From Lysobacter sp. Root76 (GTDB lineage Bacteria; Pseudomonadota; Gammaproteobacteria; Xanthomonadales; Xanthomonadaceae), in the NCBI RefSeq assembly GCF_001428685.1, contig NZ_LMIK01000005.1:939541-1003540 (forward strand): a DNA stretch of 64,000 bases, given 5' to 3'. Shown here piece after piece: positions 38,359-47,928 of the stretch. The position numbers were made by a program, and so were the translations under genes. Numbering within the stretch: position 1 is the stretch's first letter; the number at the start of each line of letters is the position of its first letter. The notes below the pieces were generated by a model. That model did no database searches and was not told where the DNA came from. It saw only the letters and a program-made list of their open reading frames with translations.

Positions 38359-39488
38359 ATTTCGCCAGCATTCCCGAACTGTTGGAAGAAATCCGCAACG
38401 GCCGCATGGTCGTGATCGTCGACGACGAAGACCGCGAGAACGAAGGCGACCTGATCATGGCCGCCGAGCTGGTGCGGCCGTCCGACATCAACTTCATGGT
38501 CACGCACGCGCGCGGCCTGGTCTGCCTGTCGCTGATGCGCGAACGTTGCCTGCAGCTGGGCCTGGGGCCGATGGTGCGCGACAACACCTCCTCGCACCAC
38601 ACCAACTTCACCGTCAGCATCGAGGCCGCCGAGGGCGTCACCACCGGCATTTCGGCCTACGACCGCGCCCACACGGTACGCACCGCGGTGCGTCCGGACG
38701 CCAAGCCGGCCGATCTGGCCCAGCCCGGCCATATCTTCCCGCTGATGTCGCAGCCCGGCGGCGTGCTCAACCGCGCCGGCCACACCGAGGCGGCGAGCGA
38801 TCTGGCGATGCTGGCCGGTCTGGAACCGGCTGGCGTGCTGGTCGAGATCCTCAACCCCGACGGCAGCATGGCGCGGCGTCCGCAGCTGGAAGCGTTCGCG
38901 GCCGAGCACGGTCTCAAGATCGGTTCGATCGAAGAGCTGATCCGCTACCGCCTGGCGACCGAGCACACGGTCGAGCGCGTCGACGAGCGCGAGATCGACA
39001 CCGAGTACGGTCCGTTCCGCCTGATCAGTTATCGCGACCGCCTCAGCCACGGCCTGCATTTCGCGATGCTGCGCGGCCAGGCCGACGCGAGCGTCCCGAC
39101 CCTGGTGCGCGTGCACGTGCAGAACCCGCTGGCCGACAGCCTGCATTGGCGGCGCGCCGACTTCGGCCCGGCGGTCGGCGACGTGCTGGCGGCGATCGCG
39201 CGCGAGGGGCGCGGCGCGCTGGTGCTGCTGGGCGACGCTCCCGACGCTGAGGCCCTGCTGGCGCGGGTGCGCGAGCAAGCGGCCGCGCACGAGGCCGAAG
39301 CCGTCGCCGCAGCGCCCAGCCGCGGCCACGCCCTGGCCGAATGGCGCCGAAACGGCGCCGGCGGCCAGATCCTGGCCGATCTCGGCCTGGCCCGGTTGCG
39401 CGTGCTGGGCACGCCGCGGCGCCAGGTCGGCCTGGCCGGGTTCGGGCTGGAAGTCGTCGAATACGTCGATCCCGCCACGCTGGCCTGA
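38355..39488 (+). CDS. ribBX: DHBP synthase with degenerate GTP cyclohydrolase II domain (RibBX type)
   Basis: This 377-residue protein has an N-terminal RibB domain (about 1-205) with DDEDRENEGDLI (23-34), THARGLVCLS, DNTSSHHTNFT and GHTEAASDLA, so 3,4-dihydroxy-2-butanone 4-phosphate synthesis is expected to work. The C-terminal part has the fold pattern of RibA (LVRVHVQNPLADSLHWRRADFG, AREGRGALVLL) but lacks the three cysteines that bind zinc in GTP cyclohydrolase II; no CxxCxC-like residues remain there. This matches the proteobacterial RibBX variant, in which the second domain is not a cyclohydrolase. A true RibA must be elsewhere. Confidence 0.9.
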   Translation: MNFASIPELLEEIRNGRMVVIVDDEDRENEGDLIMAAELVRPSDINFMVTHARGLVCLSLMRERCLQLGLGPMVRDNTSSHHTNFTVSIEAAEGVTTGISAYDRAHTVRTAVRPDAKPADLAQPGHIFPLMSQPGGVLNRAGHTEAASDLAMLAGLEPAGVLVEILNPDGSMARRPQLEAFAAEHGLKIGSIEELIRYRLATEHTVERVDEREIDTEYGPFRLISYRDRLSHGLHFAMLRGQADASVPTLVRVHVQNPLADSLHWRRADFGPAVGDVLAAIAREGRGALVLLGDAPDAEALLARVREQAAAHEAEAVAAAPSRGHALAEWRRNGAGGQILADLGLARLRVLGTPRRQVGLAGFGLEVVEYVDPATLA

Positions 39489-39501
39489 GTCCGGGCCATG
39501 G

Positions 39502-39531
39502 ACGAAGACGACCTTCGGTGGTCGTCTTCGT
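39502..39531 (+). other. Strong hairpin between ribBX and ribH
   Basis: ACGAAGACGACC (39502-39513) and GGTCGTCTTCGT (39520-39531) form a perfect 12-bp stem with a TTCGGT loop, 14 bases past the ribBX stop. No T run follows, so it may be an attenuator or mRNA-stabilising structure rather than a full terminator. ribH starts 87 bases later. Confidence 0.6.
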
Positions 39532-39617
39532 GCGTTACGGTGGCCGCGGCGGCGCCGATTCGTCGGCACTGGCCGCCCCAGCCGCTAAACTACCCCTTTC
39601 GTCCAGACGGTTCCCCC

Positions 39618-40115
39618 ATGCCCCATTACGAAGGCGATCTGCGCAGCCCCGAGGGCGCGCGCTACGCCATCATCGCCAGCCGCTGGAACCCGCGCATCAC
39701 CGATACGCTGGTCGCCGGCGCGCGCCGCACCTTCGCCGAACACGGCGTCGCCGAGGACGCGATCGACGTGATCCGCGTGCCCGGCGCATGGGAGCTGCCG
39801 GTGGTGGCCGCGCGCCTGGCCCGCTCCGGCGCGCATGCCGCCGTGGTCGCGCTGGGCTGCGTGGTGCGTGGCGACACCCGCCATTATGAGCAGGTCGCCG
39901 ACGGCTGCTCCGACGGCCTGATGCGGGTCGCGCTGGACTACGGCCTGCCGATCGCCAACGGCGTGCTCGCGGTGGAACGCCACGAGGATGCCGAGGCCCG
40001 CGCCGGCGGCAGCCACGGCAACAAGGGCGAGGAGTGCGCACTGGCCGCACTGGAAATGGCGCACCTGCTGGTGCAGGCGCCGCTCAAGTACGAATCACGG
40101 GAGTCGACGCGATGA
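39618..40115 (+). CDS. ribH: 6,7-dimethyl-8-ribityllumazine synthase
   Basis: This 165-residue enzyme condenses the RibB and RibD products. Motifs are [43 protein letters not shown] and [10 protein letters not shown]. The ATG at 39618 gives the family N-terminus; the in-frame start at 39498 would add a Ser/Arg-rich stretch across the hairpin. The stop overlaps the nusB start (ATGA). Confidence 0.96.
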   Translation: MPHYEGDLRSPEGARYAIIASRWNPRITDTLVAGARRTFAEHGVAEDAIDVIRVPGAWELPVVAARLARSGAHAAVVALGCVVRGDTRHYEQVADGCSDGLMRVALDYGLPIANGVLAVERHEDAEARAGGSHGNKGEECALAALEMAHLLVQAPLKYESRESTR

Positions 40116-40573
40116 ATCGCCGCCGCCACGATGGCATAGACCCGGTCGCGCGTTCGCGCGCCCGCCGCCGCGCGCTGCAGGCCGTGTACGCCTGGCAGCT
40201 GTCGGGGGCGCGCGTCGAGGACGTGATCTCGCAGTTCGCCCACGAGCAGGCGCACGAAGTCGCCGACCTCATGTACTTCGAGGATCTGGTGCGCGGCGTC
40301 GACAAGTTCCAGGAAGAACTCGACGTCGCCCTGGCGCCGTACCTGGACCGCGACATCGAGCAGGTCGATCCGATCGAGCGCGCGGTGCTGCGCATCGCCG
40401 CCTACGAGCTGCGCCGCCGCCCCGACGTGCCGTATCGCGTGGTCCTCAACGAGGCCATCGAAACGGTGAAGCGTTTCGGCGCCGAGCACGGCCATACCTA
40501 CGTCAACGGCGTGCTCGACCACGCAGCCGCGGCCTGGCGCCCGGTCGAAGTGCAGTCGCCGCGCGCCAAGTAA
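40112..40573 (+). CDS. nusB: Transcription antitermination factor NusB
   Basis: This 153-residue all-helical RNA-binding protein works with NusE (S10) at boxA in rRNA antitermination. The pattern [16 protein letters not shown], then [30 protein letters not shown] and [10 protein letters not shown] is typical. The start overlaps the ribH stop. The ribH-nusB-thiL order is conserved in many proteobacteria. Confidence 0.97.
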   Translation: MNRRRHDGIDPVARSRARRRALQAVYAWQLSGARVEDVISQFAHEQAHEVADLMYFEDLVRGVDKFQEELDVALAPYLDRDIEQVDPIERAVLRIAAYELRRRPDVPYRVVLNEAIETVKRFGAEHGHTYVNGVLDHAAAAWRPVEVQSPRAK

Positions 40574-40590
40574 GGCGCGCCGCCGCCGCG

Positions 40591-41538
40591 ATGGCCGAAT
40601 TCGACCTGATCGCGCGCATCCGCCGACGCGTCGCCGCGCGCGACGACGTCGCGCTCGGCATCGGCGACGACGCCGCGCTGCTGCGCGTGCCTGCCGGTCG
40701 CGAGCTGGTGGTGGCGATGGACACGCTCAACGCGGGCGTGCATTTCCCCGACGACACCGCACCGGCCGACATCGGCTGGAAAGCGCTGGCGGTCAACCTG
40801 TCCGACCTGGCCGCAATGGCTGCCGAGCCGGCGTGGTGCACCTTGTCCTTGTCGCTGCCCCAGGCCGATGCCGCTTGGCTGGACGCGTTCCTGGACGGTT
40901 TCCTCGGTCTGGCCGAACAGCACGGCGTCGCCCTGGTCGGCGGCGACACCACCCGCGGCCCGCTATCGGTCTGCGTGACCGCGCATGGTCTGGTCGAACC
41001 GGGCCGCGCGGCGCGCCGCGACGGCGCGCGCGTCGGCGACACGGTCTGGATCAGCGGCAGTCTCGGCGACGCGGCCGGCGCACTGGCGCAGTGGCGCGCC
41101 GGAGCGGCGATGGATGCTTATCTGCGCGCGCGCCTGGACCGGCCGACGCCGCGCCTGGCCTTGCTGCCGGCGTTGCGGCAGGCGCACGCCTGCATCGACG
41201 TGTCCGACGGTCTGTTGGCCGACCTGGGGCACGTGTGCGCGGCCAGCGGCGTCGCCGCGCAGGTCGATATCGATGCATTGCCGGCCTCTGCGGCCTTACG
41301 CGCCAGCTTCGATGCCGAAACCCGGCGCAGATTGCAGGCAACCGGGGGCGACGACTACGAACTTTGCTTCACCGCGCCGGAGTCGGCGCGCGAGGCGATC
41401 GCGCGCGCTGCGGCCGACGCGGGCGTGGCGGTGACGGCGATCGGTCGCGTGGCGGCGGGCGAGGGCGTATCGGCGTTCCGCGCGGACGGTTCGCCCTGGC
41501 AAGCCCAGAACACCGGTTACGACCACTTCGCCGCGTAG
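40591..41538 (+). CDS. thiL: Thiamine-monophosphate kinase
   Basis: This 315-residue kinase of the AIRS/PurM-like fold makes thiamine diphosphate. Motifs are GIGDDAALL, DTLNAGVHF, AVNLSDLAAMAAEP, GGDTTRGPLS, CIDVSDGLLADLGH and GGDDYELCFTAP. The start at 40591 is 17 bases after nusB. It is the last gene of the riboflavin/nusB operon; an inverted REP pair follows. Confidence 0.96.
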   Translation: MAEFDLIARIRRRVAARDDVALGIGDDAALLRVPAGRELVVAMDTLNAGVHFPDDTAPADIGWKALAVNLSDLAAMAAEPAWCTLSLSLPQADAAWLDAFLDGFLGLAEQHGVALVGGDTTRGPLSVCVTAHGLVEPGRAARRDGARVGDTVWISGSLGDAAGALAQWRAGAAMDAYLRARLDRPTPRLALLPALRQAHACIDVSDGLLADLGHVCAASGVAAQVDIDALPASAALRASFDAETRRRLQATGGDDYELCFTAPESAREAIARAAADAGVAVTAIGRVAAGEGVSAFRADGSPWQAQNTGYDHFAA

Positions 41539-41663
41539 GCGTTCATGGGGCGCGTTTCGCGTCGGTGGTACGCGCCTGCGCGCGGCCCCGCGACGACGCG
41601 GTTTGCCTGCGGCTCACCGCATCCTGAGGGTGTTGTGCTGGTTCGCAGCTGCCGAGTCACGCG

Positions 41664-41688
41664 ATCGCGGCTTACGCCGCTCCCACAG
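41664..41688 (-). repeat. REP-like element, copy 3
   Basis: It differs from the copy at 29383-29407 by one base (C to T in the loop region, ATCGCGGCTTACG), with the same CGCTCCCACAG end. It lies between the convergent thiL and FAD-oxidase genes. Confidence 0.8.
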
Positions 41689-41711
41689 GTACGAGGCCGT
41701 CCACTTGCTCC

Positions 41712-41736
41712 CTGTGGGAGCGACGTAAGTCGCGAT
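41712..41736 (+). repeat. REP-like element, copy 4 (inverted)
   Basis: CTGTGGGAGCGACGTAAGTC followed by GCGAT is the same unit as at 29266-29290 with compensating changes (GCGAC...GTCGC instead of GCGGC...GCCGC), so the palindrome is kept. It faces copy 3 with 23 bases between. The pair probably acts as a two-way transcript end for the convergent genes. Confidence 0.82.
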
Positions 41737-41797
41737 CGACGAAGCTGCGATCCTACGATCGGCAGTGTGCTCACAAGCCGATCGAATCGTCGCCACG

Positions 41798-43180
41798 TCA
41801 CTGCGGCAACAGCTTCCCCGGATTCAATATCCCGTCCGGATCGAACACCGTCTTCAGCTGCCGCATCAGCGCCAGCGTCGCCGCGTCGATGACCTGCGGC
41901 ATGAAGTCGCGTTTCGCCAGCCCGATGCCGTGCTCGCCCGAGAGCGTGCCGCCCAAAGCCAGGGCCAAGCCGAACACGCGCGCCATTGCCGCGTTCGCGC
42001 GTTCGCTCTGGGAAACGTCGGCGGGGTCGTACAGCAGATTCACGTGCAGGTTGCCGTTGCCGGCATGGCCGAAGCAGACGATGGGCAGCGCGAACTCGCG
42101 CGACAGCGCCTGCACGCCGTCGACCAGTTGCGGAATGCGCGATACCGGCACCACCACGTCTTCGTTGATCTTGCCCGGCGCTAGCGTGCGCAATGCCGGC
42201 GACAGCGCCTTGCGCGCCGCCCAAAGTTTTTCGCTCGCGGCCTCGTCGGCGGCATCGTCCAGCGCCAGCAGGCCATCGCCGGCGGCCGCGCGTTTCAAGG
42301 CCGCGATCGCCTGCGGCAAGGTGTCGCCATCGCCGTCGGCTTCGATCATCAGCAGGGCGCCGGCCTCGTGCGGCAGATCCGCGCCACCGACGTCGCGCGC
42401 CAGCCGCAGCGCGTGGCCGTCCATGAATTCCAGCATCGACGGCGTGACCGGCTGCGCCATCAGCCGGGCCACCGCTTGCGCCGCGGACGAGACGTCGCGG
42501 TAGATCGCGCGTACGGCGCGTCGTTGCGGCGCCGAGGGCGTGAGCCGCAGGCTGGCCTCGACGATCAGCGCCAGGGTGCCTTCGCTGCCGACCAGCAAAC
42601 GGTGCAGGTCGTAGCCGGTCGAACCCTTGGTAGTGGCGGTGCCGCAGACGATCAGTTCGCCGGCGCCGGTGACCGCGGTGATCGCGAGCACGTTGTCGCG
42701 GCTGGCGCCGTACTTCACCGCGCGCGGCCCGCCGGCGTTGCAGGCGAGGTTGCCGCCGACGGTGCTGAAGGCGGCGCTGGTCGGGTCCGGTGGCCAGAAC
42801 AGGCCGTGCGGTTTGAGCGCCGCCTGCAGGTCGCCGTTGATCACTCCGGGCTCGACCACCGCGCAGCGGTCGCCGGGGCGGATGTCGAGGATGCGGTTCA
42901 TGCGTTCGAACGACACCACCACACCGGCCGCGACCGGCACCGAGGCGCCGGTGGTATTGGTGCCGCGTCCGCGCGCGACCACCGCCACCCGATGCGCGCG
43001 GCAGGCGCGCACCAGCTCCTGCACCTGCTCGCGCGTGCGCGGCAGCGCGACCGCATCGGGCAGCGCCTGCCGGCGCGAGTTGTCGTAGGCGTAGGCCAGG
43101 CGTTCGCCGGGATCGGTCAGCCAGCCGTCGCCGAGCAGCCCGGCGAGCGTGCGCGCGAGATCGGCCGGCAGCGCGCTCAT
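41798..43180 (-). CDS. FAD-linked oxidase, GlcD/D-lactate dehydrogenase-like
   Basis: This 460-residue flavoprotein of the VAO/PCMH family oxidises 2-hydroxyacids. The FAD domain has VARGRGTNTTGASV, FSTVGGNLACNAGGPRAVKYG and TGYDLHRLLVGSEGTL. The C-terminal FAD-oxidase domain has the metal site CFGHAGNGNLHVNLL and LSGEHGIGLAKRDF. GlcD, D-lactate dehydrogenase and D-2-hydroxyglutarate dehydrogenase share these features, so the substrate is open. The ATG at 43180 is used; the open frame above it lies inside the neighbouring membrane-protein gene, whose stop it overlaps by 4 bases. Confidence 0.88.
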   Translation of the reverse strand: MSALPADLARTLAGLLGDGWLTDPGERLAYAYDNSRRQALPDAVALPRTREQVQELVRACRAHRVAVVARGRGTNTTGASVPVAAGVVVSFERMNRILDIRPGDRCAVVEPGVINGDLQAALKPHGLFWPPDPTSAAFSTVGGNLACNAGGPRAVKYGASRDNVLAITAVTGAGELIVCGTATTKGSTGYDLHRLLVGSEGTLALIVEASLRLTPSAPQRRAVRAIYRDVSSAAQAVARLMAQPVTPSMLEFMDGHALRLARDVGGADLPHEAGALLMIEADGDGDTLPQAIAALKRAAAGDGLLALDDAADEAASEKLWAARKALSPALRTLAPGKINEDVVVPVSRIPQLVDGVQALSREFALPIVCFGHAGNGNLHVNLLYDPADVSQSERANAAMARVFGLALALGGTLSGEHGIGLAKRDFMPQVIDAATLALMRQLKTVFDPDGILNPGKLLPQ

Positions 43181-43713
43181 GCCGGCGCGGCCCGGCGCCG
43201 ACGCGCGATCAGGGCCAACGGTGCGGCCAGCAACAGCGCCGGCAACCACACCCATTGCACCTCCGACCACAGCACCTGCAATCCGCGCAGGCTGAAGAAG
43301 CCGGCGCCGATCGGCGACACCGCGATCGGCCGCCACGGTGCGAACAGGCGCGCATCCGACCACGGCCACAGCAGGGCGACGCCGAGCCCGCCGTCGGTGA
43401 ATGCGTCCAACAGCGGATGCGAGGCCACGCACAGCGCCAGCCACAGCGCCGCCCACAGCGGCGGCGCGCGCAGCCAGCGGCTGGCGAGCGCGCCCAGCGC
43501 GCCGACCGCGGCGGCGAACGCGAAGGAATGGCTGGCGCCGCGATGGCCGAAATCGTCGGCGTAGGCGATGCCGAGCTTGAAGGCGACCACGTCGGCGTCC
43601 GGCAGCATGGCCGCGAGCGCGCCGGCGATCAGCAGCCGGCGATCGACCCGGCGCGGGCCCAGGGCCCAGCCCAGGGCGAGCGGGACCACGGCATGGCTGA
43701 TGACGGTCGGCAT
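43177..43713 (-). CDS. YdjM/DUF457-type membrane metal-dependent hydrolase
   Basis: This 178-residue inner-membrane protein has four to five hydrophobic helices and the conserved histidine/acid motifs of the family: PTVISHAVVPLALG at the start, LPDADVVAF, FGHRGASHSFAF and ASHPLLDAFTDGG. The family is called metal-dependent hydrolase (LexA-binding-associated YdjM), but its reaction is not well known. The ATG at 43713 gives the family N-terminus. It is coupled to the oxidase gene by a 4-base overlap. Confidence 0.83.
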   Translation of the reverse strand: MPTVISHAVVPLALGWALGPRRVDRRLLIAGALAAMLPDADVVAFKLGIAYADDFGHRGASHSFAFAAAVGALGALASRWLRAPPLWAALWLALCVASHPLLDAFTDGGLGVALLWPWSDARLFAPWRPIAVSPIGAGFFSLRGLQVLWSEVQWVWLPALLLAAPLALIARRRRAAPA

Positions 43714-43720
43714 GGCGGAT

Positions 43721-44113
43721 TCAGATCTCGTCGGCACGGAAGGCATCGCGCAGCCAATGCAGGCGCGGCGCGTCGGGATCGCCGTCGGCTTCGATCACGT
43801 CGAAGCGGCAGGGCGCGTTGCTGTACTGGCGGTGCGCGGCGAGGAAGGCAAGCGCCGCCTGCACCAGGCGCCGGCGCTTGCCGGCATCGACCGAGACCGC
43901 ACCGCCGCCGAAGGCTGCGCTGCGGCGGTAACGCACTTCGACGAACACCACGCACGGCTCGCGCGGGCCCGGGTCGAGCATCACCAGATCGAGTTCGCCG
44001 AAACGGAAGCTGGCGTTGGCCGCGATCTCGCGCAGCCCTTGTGCGAGCAGGTGCGCACGCGCGGCCGCCTCGACCGCCGCGCCGCGGCTGCGTCGGTCCA
44101 GTGGCGCGGGCAT
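43721..44113 (-). CDS. yraN: YraN/UPF0102 family endonuclease-like protein
   Basis: This 130-residue protein has the predicted nuclease pattern [32 protein letters not shown] and [26 protein letters not shown], an E-D-ExK-like active-site arrangement of the Holliday-junction-resolvase-like fold (the Lys of ExK is replaced by Arg). yraN next to lpoA and rsmI is the usual gammaproteobacterial order, which supports the call. The molecular function is not established. Confidence 0.88.
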   Translation of the reverse strand: MPAPLDRRSRGAAVEAAARAHLLAQGLREIAANASFRFGELDLVMLDPGPREPCVVFVEVRYRRSAAFGGGAVSVDAGKRRRLVQAALAFLAAHRQYSNAPCRFDVIEADGDPDAPRLHWLRDAFRADEI

Positions 44114-44127
44114 GCGCTCAGGCCCGC

Positions 44128-45588
44128 TTAATGGCGCGCGACGTCGCTCAACGAGACGGCCACGCCGCTGCTGAAGACCGACCAGGCCGGCGTGCGCATC
44201 ACATTGCCGAAGCCGTCGACGCGCAGGGTGCCGGTCGCGCCGGCGACCTGGCCGTCGGCGGCGGTCGCCAGGCGTTCCAGATACGCAGACAGCAGCCAGG
44301 CGTCGTAGCCGAACGCGAACAGGCGCGCGGCCGGCCCGCGTGCGGTCGGCAGGGTCTGACCGGCCGCCGCCGCCGCCGGCAGGCCGCGCACGCCGCGCGT
44401 GGTCCAGGCTTCGGACGGGAACACGACGCCGTCGAGGACGCGGTCCTGTTCCGGCTTGCCGGTGCCCGAGAGCACGTAGGAGGTCGCCACGCGCGGCTTG
44501 CCGCCCAGGCCGGCCAGGGCCAGCTTCGGCATCAGCGTGCGCGCCGAGGCGCCCTTGACCGCGAGGAAGACCGCATCGACGCCGCCGTCCTTGCTGGCGA
44601 ACGGCGCGAAGTCCGCGGTGCCTTCGCCGACCGCGTCGGTGACGCTGCCGCCGCGGTCGCCCAGCCGCGCGCGTAACGCGGCCACCGCGCGGTTCTGGCC
44701 GTCGTCGGCGCCGCCGACCACCAGCACGCGACGCGCGCCCTGGCTCAGCAGGTAATCGGCCGCGGCGATGCCTTCGTCTTCCGGCGACAGCGAGAAGCTG
44801 GCATTGCCCGACGGCGGTGCGACCGAGCCGCGATTGAGCGCGAGCACCGGTACCGGCAGCGCGCCCTTGCCGAACAGCGCGCTGACTTCGTCGCGGCCGA
44901 GCGGGCCGACCACGAAATCGTTGCCCTCGGCGGCGGCCTTGTCGTAGGCGGCGAGGGTGCCGCCGGCGGTGCCGAGCGTGTCGTAGAACACCACGTCCGG
45001 GCGCCGGCGGTTTTCGCCGTAGTAGCCGGCCAGGAAGCCGTCGCGCACCGGCGAGGCCGCAGTGGCCATGGCGCCGGACAAGGGCAGCAGCACCGCGATC
45101 TTGGTCGGCGGACGGTAGCCGTCGCTGTCGGCCGGCGGACGCTTGGCGTCGAAGCGCCAGCCTTCGCCGCGGTCGAACGGACGCGGCAGCGGCAGGCCCC
45201 GGCGCAGCAGGGCGCGGCCGGCGTAGTTGTAGAGCGGGTCGCCGGGCGGCAGCGCGGCGGCTTCGCGCGCCAGGCTGTCGTTGTCCAGCTGGGTCAGCAG
45301 GCGCTCGATCTGGCTGTCGTTCTCGGTGCGCGCGGCGCCGCTGAGGGCCGCGCCGTTGCGCGCGAGTTCGCTGGCCTGGACCACCAGCGGATGCCCGGCG
45401 GTGCGTGCCGGCGCCGGACCGGTGTGGGTGGTCACCGTGCCGCAGCCGGCCAGGGTCAGGCCGAGGGCCAGGGCGGCGAGCGCGATCCGGGCGCCGCGCC
45501 AACCGGCGCGCGCGCGCGCGGCGGAGCGCGTGGGGTGGGAGCGCGTGGAGTGGGATCCGGTGATCTCGGGCTGAAGGCGCATCGGCAT
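44128..45588 (-). CDS. lpoA: Penicillin-binding protein activator LpoA
   Basis: This 486-residue outer-membrane lipoprotein activates the bifunctional PBP1A. The lipobox is LAGC with Cys49, after an unusually long Arg/Ser-rich leader; a shorter start near residue 30 would give a more normal signal. The N-terminal TPR-like part is short compared with the roughly 680-residue E. coli LpoA. The C-terminal periplasmic-binding-protein-like domain is clear ([51 protein letters not shown]). It is divergent from rsmI. Confidence 0.88.
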   Translation of the reverse strand: MPMRLQPEITGSHSTRSHPTRSAARARAGWRGARIALAALALGLTLAGCGTVTTHTGPAPARTAGHPLVVQASELARNGAALSGAARTENDSQIERLLTQLDNDSLAREAAALPPGDPLYNYAGRALLRRGLPLPRPFDRGEGWRFDAKRPPADSDGYRPPTKIAVLLPLSGAMATAASPVRDGFLAGYYGENRRRPDVVFYDTLGTAGGTLAAYDKAAAEGNDFVVGPLGRDEVSALFGKGALPVPVLALNRGSVAPPSGNASFSLSPEDEGIAAADYLLSQGARRVLVVGGADDGQNRAVAALRARLGDRGGSVTDAVGEGTADFAPFASKDGGVDAVFLAVKGASARTLMPKLALAGLGGKPRVATSYVLSGTGKPEQDRVLDGVVFPSEAWTTRGVRGLPAAAAAGQTLPTARGPAARLFAFGYDAWLLSAYLERLATAADGQVAGATGTLRVDGFGNVMRTPAWSVFSSGVAVSLSDVARH

Positions 45589-45620
45589 GATTTCGCCGCG
45601 ACGCGGCGTTCCTTGGGGGA

Positions 45621-45640
45621 CCGGGTACGATTCTACCCGG
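45621..45640. promoter_or_regulatory. Inverted repeat in the lpoA-rsmI divergent gap
   Basis: CCGGGTA (45621-45627) and TACCCGG (45634-45640) flank CGATTC. The 70-bp gap also holds CGCCGC/GCGGCG around GAC at 45594-45608. The first repeat overlaps a possible -10 (TACGAT), so it may be an operator or a leader hairpin; neither is proven. Confidence 0.4.
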
Positions 45641-45658
45641 CCCCGACACGGAAGCACG

Positions 45659-46483
45659 ATGCAAAGCCCCGGTACCCTCCACATCGTTGCGACCCCGATC
45701 GGCAACCTCGGCGACCTCTCGCCGCGCGCGCTCGAGACCCTGCGAGGCGTCGCCGCGATCTGCGCCGAGGACACCCGCCACACCCGTCAGCTGCTCGCCC
45801 ACTTCGGCCTGGAGCGGCCGCTGCTGGCCCTGCACCAGCACAACGAAGACGCGCAGGTGGCGCAGCTGGTCGCACGCCTGCAGGCGGGCGATTCGCTGGC
45901 GCTGGTCTCCGACGCCGGCACCCCGCTGGTCAGCGACCCCGGCTTCCGCCTGGTGCGGGCCGCGCGCGCCGCCGGCATCCGGGTTTCGCCGGTGCCCGGC
46001 GCCTGCGCCGCGATCGCCGCGCTGAGCGTGGCCGGGCTGGCCTCGGACCGGTTCGCGTTCGAGGGCTTCCTGCCGGCCAAGGCCTCCGCGCGCCGCGAGC
46101 GCCTGGCGCGGCTGGCCGCGGAACCTCGGACCCTGCTGTTCTACGAATCCGCGCACCGCATCGAGGAAGCGCTGGCCGACATGGCGGCGGCGTTCGGCGA
46201 CGAGCGCCCGGCGGTGATCGCGCGCGAACTGACCAAACTGTTCGAAACCGTGCTCGACGGCACCCTGGCGCAATTGCGTGAACGCGTCGCCGCCGATCCG
46301 AACCAGCGCAAGGGCGAGTTCGTGGTGATGATCGAAGGAGCGGGCGAAGACGCCGACGCCCAGGTAGTCGAGGGGCGCAGGCTGTACGCGAAACTGGTCG
46401 AGTACCTGAAGCCCTCGCAGGCGGCCAAGCTCGCCGCCGAACTCAGCGGTGCGCCGCGCAAGGCGCTGTACGGCGGCGATTGA
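45659..46483 (+). CDS. rsmI: 16S rRNA 2'-O-ribose C1402 methyltransferase
   Basis: This 274-residue tetrapyrrole-methylase-fold enzyme has the motifs [15 protein letters not shown] at the start, [30 protein letters not shown] and [10 protein letters not shown], and a C-terminal helical tail. It partners RsmH, encoded in the dcw cluster 2 kb downstream, in modifying C1402 of 16S rRNA (Cm for RsmI, N4 for RsmH). The ATG at 45659 gives the family N-terminus. Confidence 0.97.
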   Translation: MQSPGTLHIVATPIGNLGDLSPRALETLRGVAAICAEDTRHTRQLLAHFGLERPLLALHQHNEDAQVAQLVARLQAGDSLALVSDAGTPLVSDPGFRLVRAARAAGIRVSPVPGACAAIAALSVAGLASDRFAFEGFLPAKASARRERLARLAAEPRTLLFYESAHRIEEALADMAAAFGDERPAVIARELTKLFETVLDGTLAQLRERVAADPNQRKGEFVVMIEGAGEDADAQVVEGRRLYAKLVEYLKPSQAAKLAAELSGAPRKALYGGD

Positions 46484-46495
46484 AACGTCCCGCGC

Positions 46496-46834
46496 CTATG
46501 TTCGCGGCGGACGTGGGTGCGCAAGCGCGGCGACCAATCGATCCATCAATTCCGGGCCGGCCAGTACCTGGAAGTTCCAGATGTCTTCGGACACGAAGAT
46601 CGGCAGGCCGTTAAGCAGCATCACCCGCTCGCCGCCGTCGATGCCGGACACCTGCTCCAGTTCGGCTTCGGTCTCGCGGATCGAGCGATAGGCGGGCCAG
46701 AAGGCGTCGCGCAGTTGCCGTTCGGTCCAGTCGGGCAGGCGCTCGGCCAGATCCTGAGCGCCGATCAGGCCATGACGGCGCAGCATGCCCAGCGGATACA
46801 GCGGGTAATGGTCTTCCGGGTCGTCGCTTCGCAT
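46496..46834 (-). CDS. Small hypothetical protein
   Basis: This 112-residue acidic, mostly helical protein begins MRSDDPEDHYPLYPLGML and contains EQVSGIDGGERVMLLNGLPIF. It has no membrane segment or known motif. A start at 46834 is used; the frame runs further upstream only because it reads through the opposite strand of the RNase P RNA. It is convergent with rsmI (12-base gap) and divergent from rnpB. Conservation in related genomes would decide whether it is real. Confidence 0.6.
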   Translation of the reverse strand: MRSDDPEDHYPLYPLGMLRRHGLIGAQDLAERLPDWTERQLRDAFWPAYRSIRETEAELEQVSGIDGGERVMLLNGLPIFVSEDIWNFQVLAGPELMDRLVAALAHPRPPRT

Positions 46835-46922
46835 GGAACCAACTGATCCTCGCCTGAGCGCGGGCTGCGTCGTAATCGCCAATTTAGCGGTGCCGCGGCG
46901 TCGCACGTGCGACAATGCGCGC

Positions 46923-47285
<363 letters not shown>

Positions 47286-47286
<1 letters not shown>

Positions 47287-47318
47287 CTTTTTTAGACGCC
47301 GAGGGCGTCTAAAAAAGC
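47286..47318 (+). terminator. rnpB terminator, bidirectional palindrome
   Basis: GCTTTTTTAGACGCC (47286-47300) and GGCGTCTAAAAAAGC (47304-47318) form a perfect 15-bp inverted repeat around GAG. The T6 at 47288-47293 directly follows helix P1 of rnpB and would serve as the U tract, and the complementary A6 would serve the opposite strand. Confidence 0.8.
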
Positions 47319-47549
47319 CCCAAAGTTTGCGGAGCAAACTTTGGGCCCCGGGCCACTTCTCCAATCCTCGCGGCTGTCGCCGCGCCCCCTTACTAAGGGG
47401 GCTCTCCATAAGCGGGGCAGCGCTCCGTTTGTGGTCTGGGCGTTTCAGATTGAGAGGGTGAAACGGGCGCCGGTTTTCTCGCGTTCCTGCATTGGGCCTC
47501 TGACGAATTGCATGCGATGCGTGCATTTATGTCGAACGCGCTTTTCGCT

Positions 47550-47585
47550 CCCTCTCCCGCTTGCGGGAGAGGGCTGGGGTGAGGG
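47550..47585. repeat. Dispersed palindromic repeat of the CCCTCTCCCGC type
   Basis: CCCTCTCCCGC and GCGGGAGAGGG form a palindrome around TT, followed by CTGGGGTGAGGG. This unit is familiar as a dispersed intergenic repeat in many bacterial genomes. Confidence 0.7.
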
Positions 47586-47900
47586 CGCGCCGCAGGCGCA
47601 AACGCATGAAATCGACGACGTTGAGACGACCTAGTCGCGTCAATCGGTGAGATTCTTCCTATTTCTGACCGACTCTGACCGCTTCCCTGTCCATTCCGCC
47701 GGCTCACGACACGCTGAGATTTATTGTTGCACCGCAGCACGCCCGCTCGGCTCCGGTTCAGGATTGCGACGACGGTCAAACTAATCGCCAGAATCTCAAA
47801 ACATGAGACGAAACAAAGGTTAGTGGATAAGTCTTGAATAAAACTCTGAAGATTGCCGCAAGCCATTGATGCGCCTAGCGAAATTCCGTCTCAAAAGTTG

Positions 47901-47928
47901 TTGACAACCTTGTGCGCAGTGCTAAGGT
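47901..47928 (+). promoter_or_regulatory. mraZ promoter
   Basis: A consensus -35 TTGACA (47901-47906), a 16-base spacer and TAAGGT as -10 (47923-47928) lie about 145 bases before the mraZ start. The surrounding AT-rich tract fits a strong sigma-70 promoter driving the dcw cluster. Confidence 0.8.

Noticed and set aside
47393-47866. 157-codon minus-strand frame before mraZ
   Set aside because: It reads through the dispersed CCCTCTCCCGC repeat and hairpins, has no start signal and no protein features.
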